Source: Chryseomonas sp014190935 (lineage in GTDB: Bacteria; Pseudomonadota; Gammaproteobacteria; Pseudomonadales; Pseudomonadaceae). From it: a DNA stretch of 64,000 nucleotides. Of this stretch, positions 46,166 to 54,403 are shown in pieces (within the stretch, counting starts at the first letter, position 1; every line of letters starts with the position of its first letter). The translations under genes and the position numbers were made by a program. Below the pieces are notes generated by a model that was not told the DNA's origin, ran no database searches, and saw only the letters and a program-made list of their open reading frames with translations. The stretch is from positions 1,054,001 to 1,118,000 of the forward strand of contig NZ_JACHVV010000002.1 in NCBI RefSeq assembly GCF_014190935.1. Reading direction: 5' to 3'.

Positions 46166-46879
46166 TTAAGCCAGCGGCGGCAGTGCCCAGTCGATGGGCG
46201 TGAGGCCGGCGTTGCGCAGGAATTCATTGGTGCGGCCGAAATGGCCGTTGCCGATGAAGCCGCGGTGGGCCGACAGCGGCGAGGGATGCGCCGACTTGAG
46301 GATCAGGTGCTTCTGGGGATCGATGAGATTCTGCTTGCTCTGGGCATGGCTGCCCCAGAGCAGGAACACCAGGTTCTCCCGCTCGGCGCTGACCACCTCG
46401 ATGATGCGATCGGTGAATCGCTGCCAGCCAGCCTTGGCGTGGGAGCCGGCGTTGGCCTGCTCCACCGTCAGCGAGGTGTTGAGCAGCAACACGCCCTGTT
46501 CCGCCCAGTGCTGCAGATAGCCGTGGTTGGGAATCGGCAGGTTCAGATCGCGCTTGAGTTCCTTGAAGATGTTCTGCAGCGACGGTGGCGCCGGTACCCC
46601 GGGTTGCACCGAGAAACTCAGGCCATGGGCCTGGCCCGGACCGTGGTAGGGATCCTGGCCGAGGATGACCACCCTGACCTGATCCAGAGGGGTGGTATTG
46701 AGGGCATTGAAGATCAGCGGACCGGGCGGATAGATGACCTTGCCCGCCGCCTTCTCGCGCCTGAGGAATTCGCTCAGCTGACGCATGTAGGGCTGCTCGA
46801 ATTCGTCGCGCAGCGCGGCTTTCCATTGGGGGTCGAGCTTGATGCGATCGTCGTCCACGATTCGAGGCTTCCTGGTCAA
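46166..46879 (-). CDS. ung: Uracil-DNA glycosylase
   Basis: A 237-residue family-1 UDG that removes uracil from DNA. Catalytic motif GQDPYHGPGQAHGLSFSV with Asp76, the PPSLQNIFKEL segment, LLLNTSLTVE, the uracil-binding LLWGSHAQ and the HPSPLSAHRGFIG leucine loop are all present. The N-terminus has about seven more residues than most Pseudomonas homologues (MTRKPRIV before DDDRIKL), so a start just inside is possible. The stop is 28 bp from the convergent transporter stop. Confidence 0.96.
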   Translation of the reverse strand: MTRKPRIVDDDRIKLDPQWKAALRDEFEQPYMRQLSEFLRREKAAGKVIYPPGPLIFNALNTTPLDQVRVVILGQDPYHGPGQAHGLSFSVQPGVPAPPSLQNIFKELKRDLNLPIPNHGYLQHWAEQGVLLLNTSLTVEQANAGSHAKAGWQRFTDRIIEVVSAERENLVFLLWGSHAQSKQNLIDPQKHLILKSAHPSPLSAHRGFIGNGHFGRTNEFLRNAGLTPIDWALPPLA

Positions 46880-46925
46880 GACAAGGGCAGCACCCTAGAA
46901 AAGCCGGCTGCCCCTGTCAAACCCG

Positions 46926-47225
46926 CTACCAGCGCGGACCGTAGCGCGGGCCCCAGCCGGGCGGACCATAACCCGGACGCGGACCCCAGCCCGGCGGTCC
47001 CCAACCGGGGCCCGGCCCCCAGTGGGGCGGTGGCGGCGGTGCCGGTCGATAGTAGTAGCCGTAGCCATAGGGCCGCACGATGACCGCGGGCGGCGGATAG
47101 GCCGGCGTGCCGTAGAAGACCGCCGCGGGGGGTGCCGGACGGCTGTAATAGCGCGGGGACGTGTCGTAGACGGTGCAGCCGGTGAAGGTCAGAGCACAGA
47201 GCGACGCCAAGAGGAAATGGCGCAT
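46926..47225 (-). CDS. Low-complexity Gly/Pro/Tyr/Trp-rich lipoprotein
   Basis: A 99-residue lipoprotein with signal MRHFLLASLCALTFTGC (lipobox FTGC, Cys17). The mature part is a low-complexity chain of Pro, Tyr, Gly and Trp with imperfect repeats of the type GPPGWGPR (about 68-99) and a VRPYGYGYYYRPAPPPPP stretch. No conserved domain. The DNA shows matching short tandem repeats on the GC-rich strand. It lies 46 bp upstream of ung on the same strand; it may be a surface or matrix-binding protein, but that is speculative. Confidence 0.75.
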   Translation of the reverse strand: MRHFLLASLCALTFTGCTVYDTSPRYYSRPAPPAAVFYGTPAYPPPAVIVRPYGYGYYYRPAPPPPPHWGPGPGWGPPGWGPRPGYGPPGWGPRYGPRW

Positions 47226-47310
47226 GGGGGAGATCTCCAGAACGGCCCGGATGGACCTGAAGAAAGCTTAAGCCCTGGCCAGGCGCCGCGCCCGGTTATC
47301 GCGCGTTCAT

Positions 47311-47763
47311 TCAGCCGGGATTAAGAGACGCCGGTCCGTTCTCCGCCTGCTCGCCCAGGTAGTCCCGCAGCCGCGCCTGCAGATGGGGCACGCCCTGGGG
47401 ATGGGCGAGAAAGTCGGCGATGCTCATCAGCTGCCAGTGCTGGCCTTCGTCACCGAAGCGGATGGTGGCGATCTCGGCGGGATGCAACTGCCCGGCGAAC
47501 AGCCAGCTGGGCAGATAGCCGGGCTGGCGCGGCGGATAGCAACGCCCCCAGGTCAGCCGCGCCTCGTCCAGCACCAGGCCGAATTCCTCCTCCAGCTCGC
47601 GCAGGGCGCAGCGCTCGGGCGTCTCGTCGTCTTCGCGCCCGCCGCCGGGCAGGTCCCAGAGAGCGGGCCAGGGAATGTCGGGTTTGTCGTCGCGCTGATA
47701 GACCAGGATCTGCTCGGCGCAGAGCAGCGCCAGCTTGGCGCCGTTGAAGGCATGGCGGGACAT
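47311..47763 (-). CDS. NUDIX hydrolase
   Basis: A 150-residue NUDIX protein. The box reads GGGREDDETPERCALRELEEEFGLV, with the REx2EE catalytic core intact. It also has KLALLCAEQILVYQRDDKPDIPWPALWDLPGG, typical of a nucleotide-processing member of the NUDIX domain group. The preferred substrate cannot be read. It lies between the glpQ gene and the Pro-rich lipoprotein gene on the same strand; GGCCCTCTC precedes the start on the complementary strand as a modest ribosome site. Confidence 0.9.
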   Translation of the reverse strand: MSRHAFNGAKLALLCAEQILVYQRDDKPDIPWPALWDLPGGGREDDETPERCALRELEEEFGLVLDEARLTWGRCYPPRQPGYLPSWLFAGQLHPAEIATIRFGDEGQHWQLMSIADFLAHPQGVPHLQARLRDYLGEQAENGPASLNPG

Positions 47764-47814
47764 GAGAGGGCCTCCCGTGACGACGGGGAGACTGCAAGGC
47801 CTCCCCGCCTGGAC

Positions 47815-48936
47815 TCAATAACCCAGCTGCTTGAGCAGGGCACCGGGTTCCTGCTTGGCCGGACGCTCATAGAATTTCAGCAATTCGGCACTGCGGTTGC
47901 TGAAGAAGCCATCCACGCCACGCGGCGCCAGGCGGGCATAGTCCACCGCCGAGTCGACCGTGTAGGCATGCACCAGCAGGCCACGCTCGTGGGCGACGTC
48001 GTTCATCCAGGGCTTCACTAGGTCCGCATAGCTCTGGTCGCCACCCTCCTCCAGCGCCGCCGAGGGGCCGATGCCGATGGCACCATGGGCCTTGGCCCAC
48101 TCGATCCAGGCGGTGAAATCGCCCTCGGAGCGCACCTGCTGCTTGGCGTAGTAGGCCGCCTTGCTGGCCTCGCCCGACTCGGCGTAGCTCGGCCCGGGCT
48201 TGGCCGGGATGTAGTCGTCGCCCAGCCACAGCAGCAGGATCTTCGGCGTCTTCGGCATCTCCTTCTGCAACAGCTCCAGGCTGCTCTTCTCGAAGGTCTG
48301 CAGGATCACCCGCCCGGGCATGGCGGCGACGCCGGTGGCGCCCGGCTTGGGCTTGCCGAGCCAGCCACGCTGGGTCAGCTTGGCCTTGAGGTCGCGCTCG
48401 ATGCCGGGAAACAGCTTGGGTTGCTTGGTCTCGATGTAGAGACCCGGCTTGTTGCGACCGCCTTCGGCGATGTCGATGACCTCGTCGAGGGTGAGGATCC
48501 GGAGTCCGGCGAACTTTGGCCGGGCGCGATCGGGATGGGCCTGGTTGAACCAGCTGCCGGCGTCCAGCGACTTGAGTTCGGCCAGGGTGAACTGGCTGAC
48601 CGGGGCCTTGGCGCGGTCGGGGAAGCGCTTGGCGACGTCGGTGGTCCGTTCCAGGGTGTCGTCGTGCAGGGCGATGAGCTGGCCGTCCTTGGTGCGCTGC
48701 AGGTCGAGCTCCAGGTAGTCGGCACCCAGCTCCCGCGCTACCAGATAGGCCGGCGCGGTGGATTCGGGGGCGTCGAAGGAGGCGCCGCGATGGGCGATCA
48801 CCGCCGGCCAGGGAATGCCGGCCTGCCGGGCCAGGGTCTGGCCGATATCGGCTTCGGTAGCCAGGGCCAGCTGGCTGACCAGCAGGGTGCCGGGAATGAG
48901 GGTGCGGATCAGGGTGCGCAGAGCAGTTATTGTCAT
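47815..48936 (-). CDS. glpQ: Periplasmic glycerophosphodiester phosphodiesterase
   Basis: A 373-residue exported enzyme. A Sec signal peptide (about 1-27, ...LLVSQLALA) leads to the GDPD TIM barrel: VIAHRGASFDAPESTAPAYLVARELGADYLELDLQRTKDGQLIALHDDTLERTTDV. His and Glu catalytic pairs and calcium ligands are visible there. It turns glycerophosphodiesters into glycerol-3-phosphate and an alcohol in the periplasm. It is followed by the NUDIX gene 51 bp downstream and divergent from the CWC/rsuA pair. Confidence 0.94.
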   Translation of the reverse strand: MTITALRTLIRTLIPGTLLVSQLALATEADIGQTLARQAGIPWPAVIAHRGASFDAPESTAPAYLVARELGADYLELDLQRTKDGQLIALHDDTLERTTDVAKRFPDRAKAPVSQFTLAELKSLDAGSWFNQAHPDRARPKFAGLRILTLDEVIDIAEGGRNKPGLYIETKQPKLFPGIERDLKAKLTQRGWLGKPKPGATGVAAMPGRVILQTFEKSSLELLQKEMPKTPKILLLWLGDDYIPAKPGPSYAESGEASKAAYYAKQQVRSEGDFTAWIEWAKAHGAIGIGPSAALEEGGDQSYADLVKPWMNDVAHERGLLVHAYTVDSAVDYARLAPRGVDGFFSNRSAELLKFYERPAKQEPGALLKQLGY

Positions 48937-49079
48937 GGGTTCCTCGGGTGGTCCGACGATCGGAGCTAGGATGCAGCTTGCACCCCGGATGCGACAGTAC
49001 GCAGACCCCCAGCGTAGCGGACGTTATCCAGGTCGCAATTTCCGGTACTCTGCCGCCCGCTTCGCCCGACGAGATCACC

Positions 49080-49295
49080 ATGGCTGCATCGCCCACCCCC
49101 TTCGATCCCACCCGCTGCCCGCTGTGCGGCCAGGCCAACAGCTGCGTCCTGGCGGCCGGTGGCGAGATCCGCGACTGCTGGTGCCTGCAGACGCCGATCG
49201 ATCCCGCCGTCCTGGACCGCCTGCCCGCGCAAGAGCGCGATCGACGCTGCCTCTGCCCGGCCTGCGCGGCGGGCGCCACCGGCGAGTCGCGCTGA
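49080..49295 (+). CDS. Cysteine-rich CWC-family protein
   Basis: A 71-residue protein with eight-cysteine spacing: CPLCGQANSC, then CWC (the family name motif, in DCWCLQTPI) and CLCPACAAG. Presumed zinc-binding; function unknown. It is almost always next to RsuA-type pseudouridine synthases in pseudomonads. Its TGA shares one base with the rsuA ATG (49295), so translation is coupled. It is divergent from glpQ with 143 bp between. Confidence 0.88.
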   Translation: MAASPTPFDPTRCPLCGQANSCVLAAGGEIRDCWCLQTPIDPAVLDRLPAQERDRRCLCPACAAGATGESR

Positions 49296-49999
49296 TGCGC
49301 CTGGACCGCTGGCTGGGCAACCGACCCGAGCTGGGCCGGCAGCTGGCGCGGCGCCTGCTCGCCGAGGGCCGGGTAAGGGTCAACGGCGTCACCACCCTGC
49401 AGGCCGAGCAGGAGGTGTTCGCCTTCGATCGCATCGAGGCCGACGAGCGCCTGCTGCAGGACGGTCCCGGCGGTCGCTACCTGATGCTGCACAAGCCGCG
49501 CGGCTGCGTGAGCGCCACCGTCGATGCCCGTCATGCCACGGTGCTGGACTGCCTCGCGCCGGACCAGCGCACCGATCTGCACCTGGCCGGACGGCTGGAC
49601 TTCAACACCACCGGCCTGCTGCTGCTCACCAACGATGGCCAGTGGTCGCGCGGCCTCAGTCATCCGCGTCACAAGCAGACCAAGCGCTACCGGGTCACCA
49701 CCGCCGAGGTCATCCCGCTGCAGCTGGTGGCCGCCTTCGCCGAGGGGCTCTACTTCGCCTATGAAGACCTGGTCACCCAACCCGCACGACTGGAGCCGCT
49801 GGACGACCACAACGCCTTCCTGACCCTGGTCGAAGGCCGCTATCACCAGGTCAAGCGCATGTTCGGCCGCTTCGGCATCGAGGTCATTGCCCTGCATCGC
49901 GACCGCATCGGCGAGCTGGCGCTGGATCCCGCCCTGGCCGAGGGTGCCTATCGCCCGCTCACCCGCGCCGAGGTGGCCCTGCTACGTCCGGCGGACTAA
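49295..49999 (+). CDS. rsuA: 16S rRNA pseudouridine(516) synthase
   Basis: A 234-residue RsuA-type enzyme. It has an S4 RNA-binding domain at about 1-55 (MRLDRWLGNRPELGRQLARRLLAEGRVRVNG) and the catalytic domain with Asp102 in GRLDFNTTGLLLLTNDG, the same residue number as in E. coli RsuA. The end has GRYHQVKRMFGRFGIEV. It forms pseudouridine at position 516 of 16S rRNA. Start ATG overlaps the CWC gene stop by one base. A longer open frame upstream crosses the divergent promoter and is not used. Confidence 0.94.
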   Translation: MRLDRWLGNRPELGRQLARRLLAEGRVRVNGVTTLQAEQEVFAFDRIEADERLLQDGPGGRYLMLHKPRGCVSATVDARHATVLDCLAPDQRTDLHLAGRLDFNTTGLLLLTNDGQWSRGLSHPRHKQTKRYRVTTAEVIPLQLVAAFAEGLYFAYEDLVTQPARLEPLDDHNAFLTLVEGRYHQVKRMFGRFGIEVIALHRDRIGELALDPALAEGAYRPLTRAEVALLRPAD

Positions 50000-50060
50000 G
50001 GGAACAGGAGCCTGGGGACATCGGTCGGGATGCAGACACGCACCACCCTGGAGACTTCCC

Positions 50061-51032
50061 ATGCGTATCGACATCCCCTCCCTCGGCTTTGGCGGCGCCC
50101 CGCTGGGCAACATGTTCCGCGAGGTAGGCGACGCCGACGCCCGGGCGACTCTCGAAGCCGCCTGGGACGCCGGCATCCGCCTCTATGACACCTCGCCGCA
50201 CTATGGCGCCGGGCTGTCCGAACGGCGCTTCGCCGAGGTCCTGGCCGACAAGCCGCGCGACGATTTCGTCCTCTGCAGCAAGGTCGGCCGCCTGCTGGAA
50301 CCGGCCGACCAGCCGGAAAACGCGCCGCCGTTCGTCAACGAACTGCCCTTCAAGCGGGTGCTCGACTATTCCGCTGACGGCGCCCGCCGCTCCATCGAGG
50401 CCAGTCTGGAACGCCTCAGGACCGACCGCCTCGATCTGGTCTGGATCCACGACCTGTCCGAGGACCAGCACGGCCCGGCCTGGCGCGACCACTTCGCCCA
50501 GGCCATGCAGGGCGCGGCCAAGGCCCTCACCGAGATGCGCGAGGAAGGCCTGATCCTGGGCTGGGGCCTGGGCGTCAACCTGGTGGAACCCTGCCGCCTG
50601 GCGCTGGAGCAGAGCGACCCCGACGCCTTCCTGCTGGCCGGTCGCTACTCCTTGCTGGATCATCGCGAAGCCCTGGACACGCTCTTCCCGGAATGCGAAC
50701 GCCGCGGCGTAGGCATCGTGGCGGGTGGGCCCTACAACTCCGGCCTGCTCGCCGGCGGCAAGCACTACAACTATGCCGAAGCCGAGCCGGCGTTGCGCCG
50801 CAAGGTCGAGTTGATCGAGGGCGTCTGCCAGGATCACGGGGTGGACATCCGCGCCGCGGCCCTGCAGTTCTGCCTGGCCCATCCCACCGTCGCCGCCACC
50901 ATTCCCGGCAGCAGCACAGCGGAACGGGCCCGGCAGAACGCCGAACTGCTGCGGGCGCCCATCCCCGCCGCCTTCTGGCGCAATCTGCGCGAGATCGGCG
51001 TGCTGCCGGAGGACGCCCCGACGCCGGCGTGA
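50061..51032 (+). CDS. Aldo/keto reductase
   Basis: A 323-residue (alpha/beta)8 oxidoreductase resembling D-threo-aldose/L-fucose dehydrogenase and pyridoxal 4-dehydrogenase. It has LGFGGAPLGNMF, the active-site YDTSPHYGAGLSERRFAEVL with Tyr, and CSKVGRLL with Lys, followed by RLDLVWIHD. NAD(P) site residues near IPGSSTAERARQN are present. Substrate unknown, probably a sugar or aldehyde. GGAGACTT precedes the ATG. Stands between rsuA and rlmF, all on the plus strand. Confidence 0.9.
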   Translation: MRIDIPSLGFGGAPLGNMFREVGDADARATLEAAWDAGIRLYDTSPHYGAGLSERRFAEVLADKPRDDFVLCSKVGRLLEPADQPENAPPFVNELPFKRVLDYSADGARRSIEASLERLRTDRLDLVWIHDLSEDQHGPAWRDHFAQAMQGAAKALTEMREEGLILGWGLGVNLVEPCRLALEQSDPDAFLLAGRYSLLDHREALDTLFPECERRGVGIVAGGPYNSGLLAGGKHYNYAEAEPALRRKVELIEGVCQDHGVDIRAAALQFCLAHPTVAATIPGSSTAERARQNAELLRAPIPAAFWRNLREIGVLPEDAPTPA

Positions 51033-51087
51033 GTGAAAAGGGCGGCTGTGCTAGGCTCGCCGCCCCTTTTCCACCCTGCCTGCCCTC

Positions 51088-52014
51088 ATGACCTCGCCCC
51101 GTCGCCCCCTTCCTGGCCGCCCTACGCCCCTGCATCCACGCAATCGCCACCAGGGCAGCTACGACTTTCCAGCGCTGATGCGCACGAGTCCGGCGCTCAG
51201 GCCGTTCGTAGCGCCGACGCCGCGGGGCAATCTATCCATCGACTTCACCGATCCCCAAGCCGTCCGCGCGCTCAACCGCGCGTTACTGGCGCTGCACCAT
51301 GGCGTGCGCGATTGGGACATCCCTGCCGACTTCCTCTGCCCACCGATTCCCGGCCGGGCGGATTACCTGCACCACCTGGCCGACCTGCTGGCCGAGGGCA
51401 ATGGCGGCCGGATTCCCCGGGGTGCGACGACGCGGCTGCTGGATGTGGGCACGGGCGCCAATGGCGTCTATCCCTTGATAGGCTTCAAGGAGTATGGCTG
51501 GCACTTCATTGGCAGCGACATCGCCCCGGCAGCGCTGGAGGCCTTCGGGCGCACCCTGGCGGCCAATCCGGATTGCGCCGCCGCCATCGAGTTGCGCCGC
51601 CAGCCGGATCCCCAGGCGATCTTCGCCGGCATCCTGCAACCCGGCGAGCGCTATGCCGCCACCCTGTGCAATCCGCCCTTCCACGCCAGCCCCGACGACG
51701 CCGTGCGCGGCAGCCAGCGCAAGTGGAAGAACCTGGGCAAGACCACCGGCAAGCAGGTACCCCTGCTCAATTTCGGCGGCCAGGCGGCTGAACTCTGGTG
51801 CCCCGGGGGCGAGGCCGTCTTTGTCGAGCGGATGATCCGCGAGAGTCGCGCCTTCGCCGGTCAGGTCGGCTGGTTCACCTGCCTGGTGTCCAAGGCCAGC
51901 AATCTGCCGCCGTTGCAGGCGACGCTGCGCCGCGAACAGGTCAGTGAAAGTCGCGTGGTGGCCATGGCCCAGGGCCAGAAGCAGAGTCGCTTTCTCGCCT
52001 GGCGCTTCGCCTGA
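51088..52014 (+). CDS. rlmF: 23S rRNA (adenine-1618-N6) methyltransferase
   Basis: A 308-residue RlmF (YbiN) with the SAM motif LLDVGTGANGVYPLIG and the N6-adenine catalytic motif NPPFHAS. Other family segments are the start HPRNRHQGSYDFPALM, YHDWDIPADFLCPP-like VRDWDIPADFLCPPIPGRADYLHHL and the C-terminal QKQSRFLAWRF. It methylates A1618 of 23S rRNA. A short AT-richer tract follows it before the mqo leader. No terminator with a T-run was seen downstream. Confidence 0.94.
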   Translation: MTSPRRPLPGRPTPLHPRNRHQGSYDFPALMRTSPALRPFVAPTPRGNLSIDFTDPQAVRALNRALLALHHGVRDWDIPADFLCPPIPGRADYLHHLADLLAEGNGGRIPRGATTRLLDVGTGANGVYPLIGFKEYGWHFIGSDIAPAALEAFGRTLAANPDCAAAIELRRQPDPQAIFAGILQPGERYAATLCNPPFHASPDDAVRGSQRKWKNLGKTTGKQVPLLNFGGQAAELWCPGGEAVFVERMIRESRAFAGQVGWFTCLVSKASNLPPLQATLRREQVSESRVVAMAQGQKQSRFLAWRFA

Positions 52015-52494
52015 CCGACCTCCCCACACTTGAACGACGACCCTCCGGCGGCTTTCCGGCCGCTTTCGTCGGTGCCGTCGGCTGCTCACGGAAAGACGCC
52101 TAGACCGCTCCGGTTCGCTTGGAGCGGCAGTGGGCGGGACTTTGACCGCCGTCACAAAGGATTAGACTAAAGGCTAATAGGCAAAGCCAATGAATTACGG
52201 GCTAGGCAGCCCCACCCCTTCCCTTTAAAATGTCCGGCAACAATTACGCCACGCGCACGCAGCCGCGCCCGAGAACTCTGTCTCCGGTCAGCCGCTGCCA
52301 AGGCCGCGCCTTGCGTTTTTGCTCCGACTCCTCCGGTGACTCATGAGAGAGGGGCGGTGGAGGGAAAAGAACCTGCCCTTGCGTGTTTCCGGCTGCATTC
52401 TGCCTTGCCCACTGCACATCCACCCATGTGCCATGGTGCCGCACCGCACCGAAACTCGATAAGCAGACCCAGCTTCTATCGAACGAGAGACCAC
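52015..52494 (+). other. Intergenic region and long leader of mqo
   Basis: 480 bp without a convincing gene. It has a locally AT-richer stretch (52150-52235, TTAGACTAAAGGCTAATAGG and onward), a fair promoter at 52203-52231 and then about 260 bases of presumed untranslated leader. No palindrome or riboswitch class was recognised. Confidence 0.6.
52203..52231 (+). promoter_or_regulatory. Possible mqo promoter
   Basis: TAGGCA (4 of 6 to consensus) and TAAAAT (5 of 6) separated by 17 bases. If used, the mqo leader would be about 255 bases. Confidence 0.35.
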
Positions 52495-54132
52495 ATGCTG
52501 AAGAAAATGACTGGCGCGCTGCTCGGCGTCGCCATCGCCTCCGCCCTGGGCACCGCACAGGCCGAAGACACCAAGAAGGTCGACGTCCTGCTGATCGGCG
52601 GCGGCATCATGAGCTCCACCCTGGGCATCTGGCTGAACGAGCTGGAGCCGAACTGGACCATGGAAATGGTCGAGCGCCTGGACAAGGTCGCCAACGAGAG
52701 CTCCAACGGCTGGAACAACGCCGGTACCGGCCACTCCGCCCTGGCCGAGCTGAACTACACGCCCGAAGACAAGGACGGCAAGGTCACCATCGCCAAGGCC
52801 ATCGAGATCAACGAAGCCTTCCAGATCTCCCGTCAATTCTGGTCCTGGCAGGTCAAGAACGGCGTCCTCAAGGACCCGAAGAGCTTCATCAACAGCACCC
52901 CGCACATGAGCTTCGTCTGGGGTGACGAGAACATCGCCTTCCTGAAGAAGCGCTACGAGGCGCTCAAGGCCAGCCCGCTGTTCTCCGGCATGCAGTTCTC
53001 CGAAGATCCCGCGCAGATCAAGCAGTGGGTTCCGCTGATGATGGAAGGCCGCGATCCCAAGCAGAAGATCGCCGCCACCTGGAGTCCGCTGGGCACCGAT
53101 GTCAACTTCGGCGAGATCACCCGCCAGTTCGCCGCCAACCTGCAGTCCAAGCCGAACTTCAAGCTGAACCTGTCCAGCGAAGTCGAGAACATCACCCGCA
53201 ATGCCGATGGCAGCTGGCGCGTGGAGTACAAGAACCTCAAGGACGGCAAGAAGACCGAGACCGACGCCAAGTTCGTCTTCATAGGCGCCGGTGGCGGTGC
53301 CCTGCACCTGCTGCAGAAGTCGGGCATCCCCGAAGCCAACGACTACGCCGGCTTCCCGGTGGGCGGCTCCTTCCTGGTCACCGACAATCCCGAGATCGCC
53401 CAGCAGCACCTGGCCAAGGCCTATGGCAAGGCCTCGGTGGGCGCACCGCCGATGTCGGTGCCGCACCTGGACACCCGCATGCTCGACGGCAAGCGCGTGA
53501 TCCTGTTCGGGCCCTTCGCCACCTTCTCCACCAAGTTCCTCAAGCAGGGTTCCTACCTGGACCTGCTGACCAGCACCAACACCCACAACGCCTGGCCGAT
53601 GGTCCGCGTGGGCGTGGCCGAATACCCGCTGGTGGAATACCTCGCCGGCCAGCTGATGCTGTCGGATGACGACCGCATGGCCGCCCTGCGCGAGTACTTC
53701 CCCAACGCCAAGAAGGAAGACTGGCGCCTGTGGCAGGCCGGTCAGCGCGTGCAGATCATCAAGCGCGACGCCGACAAGGGTGGCGTCCTGAAGCTGGGTA
53801 CCGAGATCGTCGCGGCCAAGGACGGCAGCATCGCCGGCCTGCTGGGCGCCTCCCCGGGTGCCTCGACCGCCGCGCCCATCATGCTGAGCGTGCTGGAGAA
53901 GGTGTTCAAGGACAAGGTCGCGACCCCGGAGTGGCAAGCCAAGCTGCACCAGATCGTGCCCAGCTACGGCACCAAGCTGAACAGCGACCCGGCGCGCGTG
54001 CAGCAGGAGTGGAACTACACCGCCGAAGTCCTGCAACTGGCCACCCCGCCGGTCGCCACCGGCACCGAGAACGCCAAGGCCACCGCCAGCGCCCCGCGCG
54101 CCGAAAAGGCCGCCAACGACATGGCACTGTAG
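52495..54132 (+). CDS. mqo: Malate:quinone oxidoreductase with apparent signal peptide
   Basis: A 545-residue FAD-dependent enzyme that oxidises malate to oxaloacetate and passes electrons to quinone. The FAD motif is VLLIGGGIMSSTLGIWL near residue 30, followed by NGWNNAGTGHSALAELNYTP and later FIGAGGGALHLLQKSGI and LLGASPGASTAAPIML. Before the FAD domain stands a segment like a Sec signal: MLKKMTGALLGVAIASALG with AQA-ED as cleavage site. The C-terminus carries an Ala/Thr-rich tail. Typical Mqo lack such an N-terminus. Two hairpins, one with seven T's, follow the stop. Confidence 0.95.
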   Translation: MLKKMTGALLGVAIASALGTAQAEDTKKVDVLLIGGGIMSSTLGIWLNELEPNWTMEMVERLDKVANESSNGWNNAGTGHSALAELNYTPEDKDGKVTIAKAIEINEAFQISRQFWSWQVKNGVLKDPKSFINSTPHMSFVWGDENIAFLKKRYEALKASPLFSGMQFSEDPAQIKQWVPLMMEGRDPKQKIAATWSPLGTDVNFGEITRQFAANLQSKPNFKLNLSSEVENITRNADGSWRVEYKNLKDGKKTETDAKFVFIGAGGGALHLLQKSGIPEANDYAGFPVGGSFLVTDNPEIAQQHLAKAYGKASVGAPPMSVPHLDTRMLDGKRVILFGPFATFSTKFLKQGSYLDLLTSTNTHNAWPMVRVGVAEYPLVEYLAGQLMLSDDDRMAALREYFPNAKKEDWRLWQAGQRVQIIKRDADKGGVLKLGTEIVAAKDGSIAGLLGASPGASTAAPIMLSVLEKVFKDKVATPEWQAKLHQIVPSYGTKLNSDPARVQQEWNYTAEVLQLATPPVATGTENAKATASAPRAEKAANDMAL

Positions 54133-54144
54133 ATCGCTGCCAGG

Positions 54145-54164
54145 CCCGCTGCGCGAGCAGCGGG
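54145..54164 (+). other. GNRA-capped hairpin after mqo
   Basis: CCCGCTGC - GCGA - GCAGCGGG: eight pairs and a GNRA-type tetraloop, 13 bases after the mqo stop, upstream of the true terminator. Probably a 3'-end stabiliser. Confidence 0.5.
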
Positions 54165-54184
54165 CGCTTCGCGATGACCAGAAG

Positions 54185-54216
54185 GCCCCACCCCGACCCG
54201 GCGTGGGGCTTTTTTT
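54185..54216 (+). terminator. Terminator of mqo
   Basis: GCCCCAC / GTGGGGC stem with an 11-base loop, followed by seven T residues. Confidence 0.88.
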
Positions 54217-54294
54217 CGTCCGCTGCTTGCCCGGGATAGAGCCCTTGCGCCCGCCCAGGCCCTGTGACGAAAACCGCAACGACGTGAATTTTTT

Positions 54295-54307
54295 CCTGTC
54301 AGACAGG
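54295..54307. promoter_or_regulatory. Palindrome upstream of the glucosidase gene
   Basis: CCTGTC-A-GACAGG, a perfect 6+1+6 palindrome preceded by six T and followed closely by CACTAAAAA. Its TGTCnGACA core resembles operators of GntR/FadR-type repressors. It lies 97 bases before the ATG. Confidence 0.4.
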
Positions 54308-54403
54308 CACTAAAAACTGCAGCGATACGCCAAGGCAGGTCGTTGCACGCCACAATGGTGATCTATCCTCGAGCCTTAACCGTTACCTGAATCTGGAGAC
54401 ACG

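Noticed and set aside
52288..54279. 663-codon frame antisense to mqo
   Set aside because: Same shadow effect; mqo is unmistakable on the plus strand.
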